From the NCBI GenBank assembly GCA_035604685.1, contig DATNIB010000019.1, forward strand, positions 1 through 57,146: 57,146 bases of DNA, written 5' to 3'. Under the pieces are notes generated by a model, which was given only the letters and a program-made list of their open reading frames with translations, was not told where the DNA came from and did not search any database. Below are positions 57,060 through 57,146 of the stretch, in pieces. The stretch is from DATNIB01 sp035604685 (GTDB taxonomy: Bacteria; Actinomycetota; Acidimicrobiia; Acidimicrobiales; RAAP-2). A program made the position numbers and the translations under genes. Within the stretch, counting starts at the first letter, position 1. Each line of letters begins with the position of its first letter.

Positions 57060-57146
57060 AGGGGGAAGGTGCGGGCGCCCGGCGGGGCCCGCCAGAGGAA
57101 GGCGTAGATGCCGGCGCCGTGGGCCAGCAGCCGAACGTCACGGCGG
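57035..57146 (-). CDS. 3' end of a gene running off the window
   Basis: The last 36 residues on the minus strand read ...R-R-D-V-R-L-L-A-H-G-A-G-I-Y-A-F-L-W-R-A and end T-F-P-L-Y-G-F-R-G-T-D before a TGA at 57035-57037. The mixture of aromatic and apolar residues looks coding. The family cannot be told from this fragment. It overlaps the convergent GT2 by 25 bases. Confidence 0.45.
   Translation of the reverse strand, partial: RRDVRLLAHGAGIYAFLWRAPPGARTFPLYGFRGTD

Noticed and set aside
1..57146. CRISPR arrays, rRNA and tRNA genes
   Set aside because: No regularly spaced direct repeats of CRISPR size and no tRNA-like T-loop plus acceptor pairing were seen on either strand.

Overview
The window is chromosomal DNA from a high-GC Gram-positive bacterium, most likely Actinomycetota. 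GTG/TTG starts are common, genes overlap by 4 bases (GTGA/ATGA), there is a SigB/SigF-type sigma module, a HelD-like helicase, Rpf-like and CHAP secreted wall enzymes, and a gene of the mycothiol-dependent maleylpyruvate isomerase type. An acidimicrobial lineage is my guess and is not proven. I saw no rRNA, tRNA or CRISPR array and no complete transposase.

Layout. 0.1-6.3 kb: a TfoX-domain protein, a methyltransferase, a ~1 kb cassette bounded by inverted repeats (PilZ gene plus zinc-ribbon ORF), DinB, hotdog thioesterase, TetR, crotonase, then an rsbV-rsbW-sigF partner-switching operon. 6.7-15.3 kb: two-way housekeeping genes (EamA exporter, MTHFR, Rpf-like enzyme), an SDR-QueA-SufR-like operon behind a palindromic promoter, and a HelD-methyltransferase operon with a near-consensus promoter. 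15.6-27.4 kb: RidA, an ArsR-SRPBCC-isomerase fusion with its own operator, VOC, SET-domain and cold-shock proteins, an MFS carrier, EamA, alanine dehydrogenase, a fumarylpyruvate-hydrolase-like/maleylpyruvate-isomerase pair (the second frameshifted), and NfeD-slipin.

27.4-28.9 kb is a visibly AT-richer island with a methyltransferase gene, the amputated N-terminus of a DNA methyltransferase, and boundary repeats related to those of the 1.3-2.3 kb cassette. 28.9-35.6 kb holds a two-component system diverging from a GT2/GT39 glycosyltransferase pair, and a secreted Ala/Gly/Asn repeat protein.

36.0-42.7 kb is the most coherent pathway: FAD oxidase, PhnX-like hydrolase, a four-gene ABC importer and a PhnZ-like HD oxygenase, all consistent with uptake and C-P cleavage of an aminoethylphosphonate relative, without PhnW or PhnY in the window. 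After it come a hydrolase, a Phd/VapC pair, a cobalt-type nitrile hydratase operon (beta, alpha, activator), an amidohydrolase/acyl-CoA ligase pair and an XRE/nucleotidyltransferase pair with a perfect operator palindrome. 50.2-57.1 kb holds a PEBP protein, FabH-like synthase, a secreted seven-repeat CHAP protein, an ECF sigma factor fused to a membrane anchor and exported domain, a GT2 and the 3' end of one more gene.
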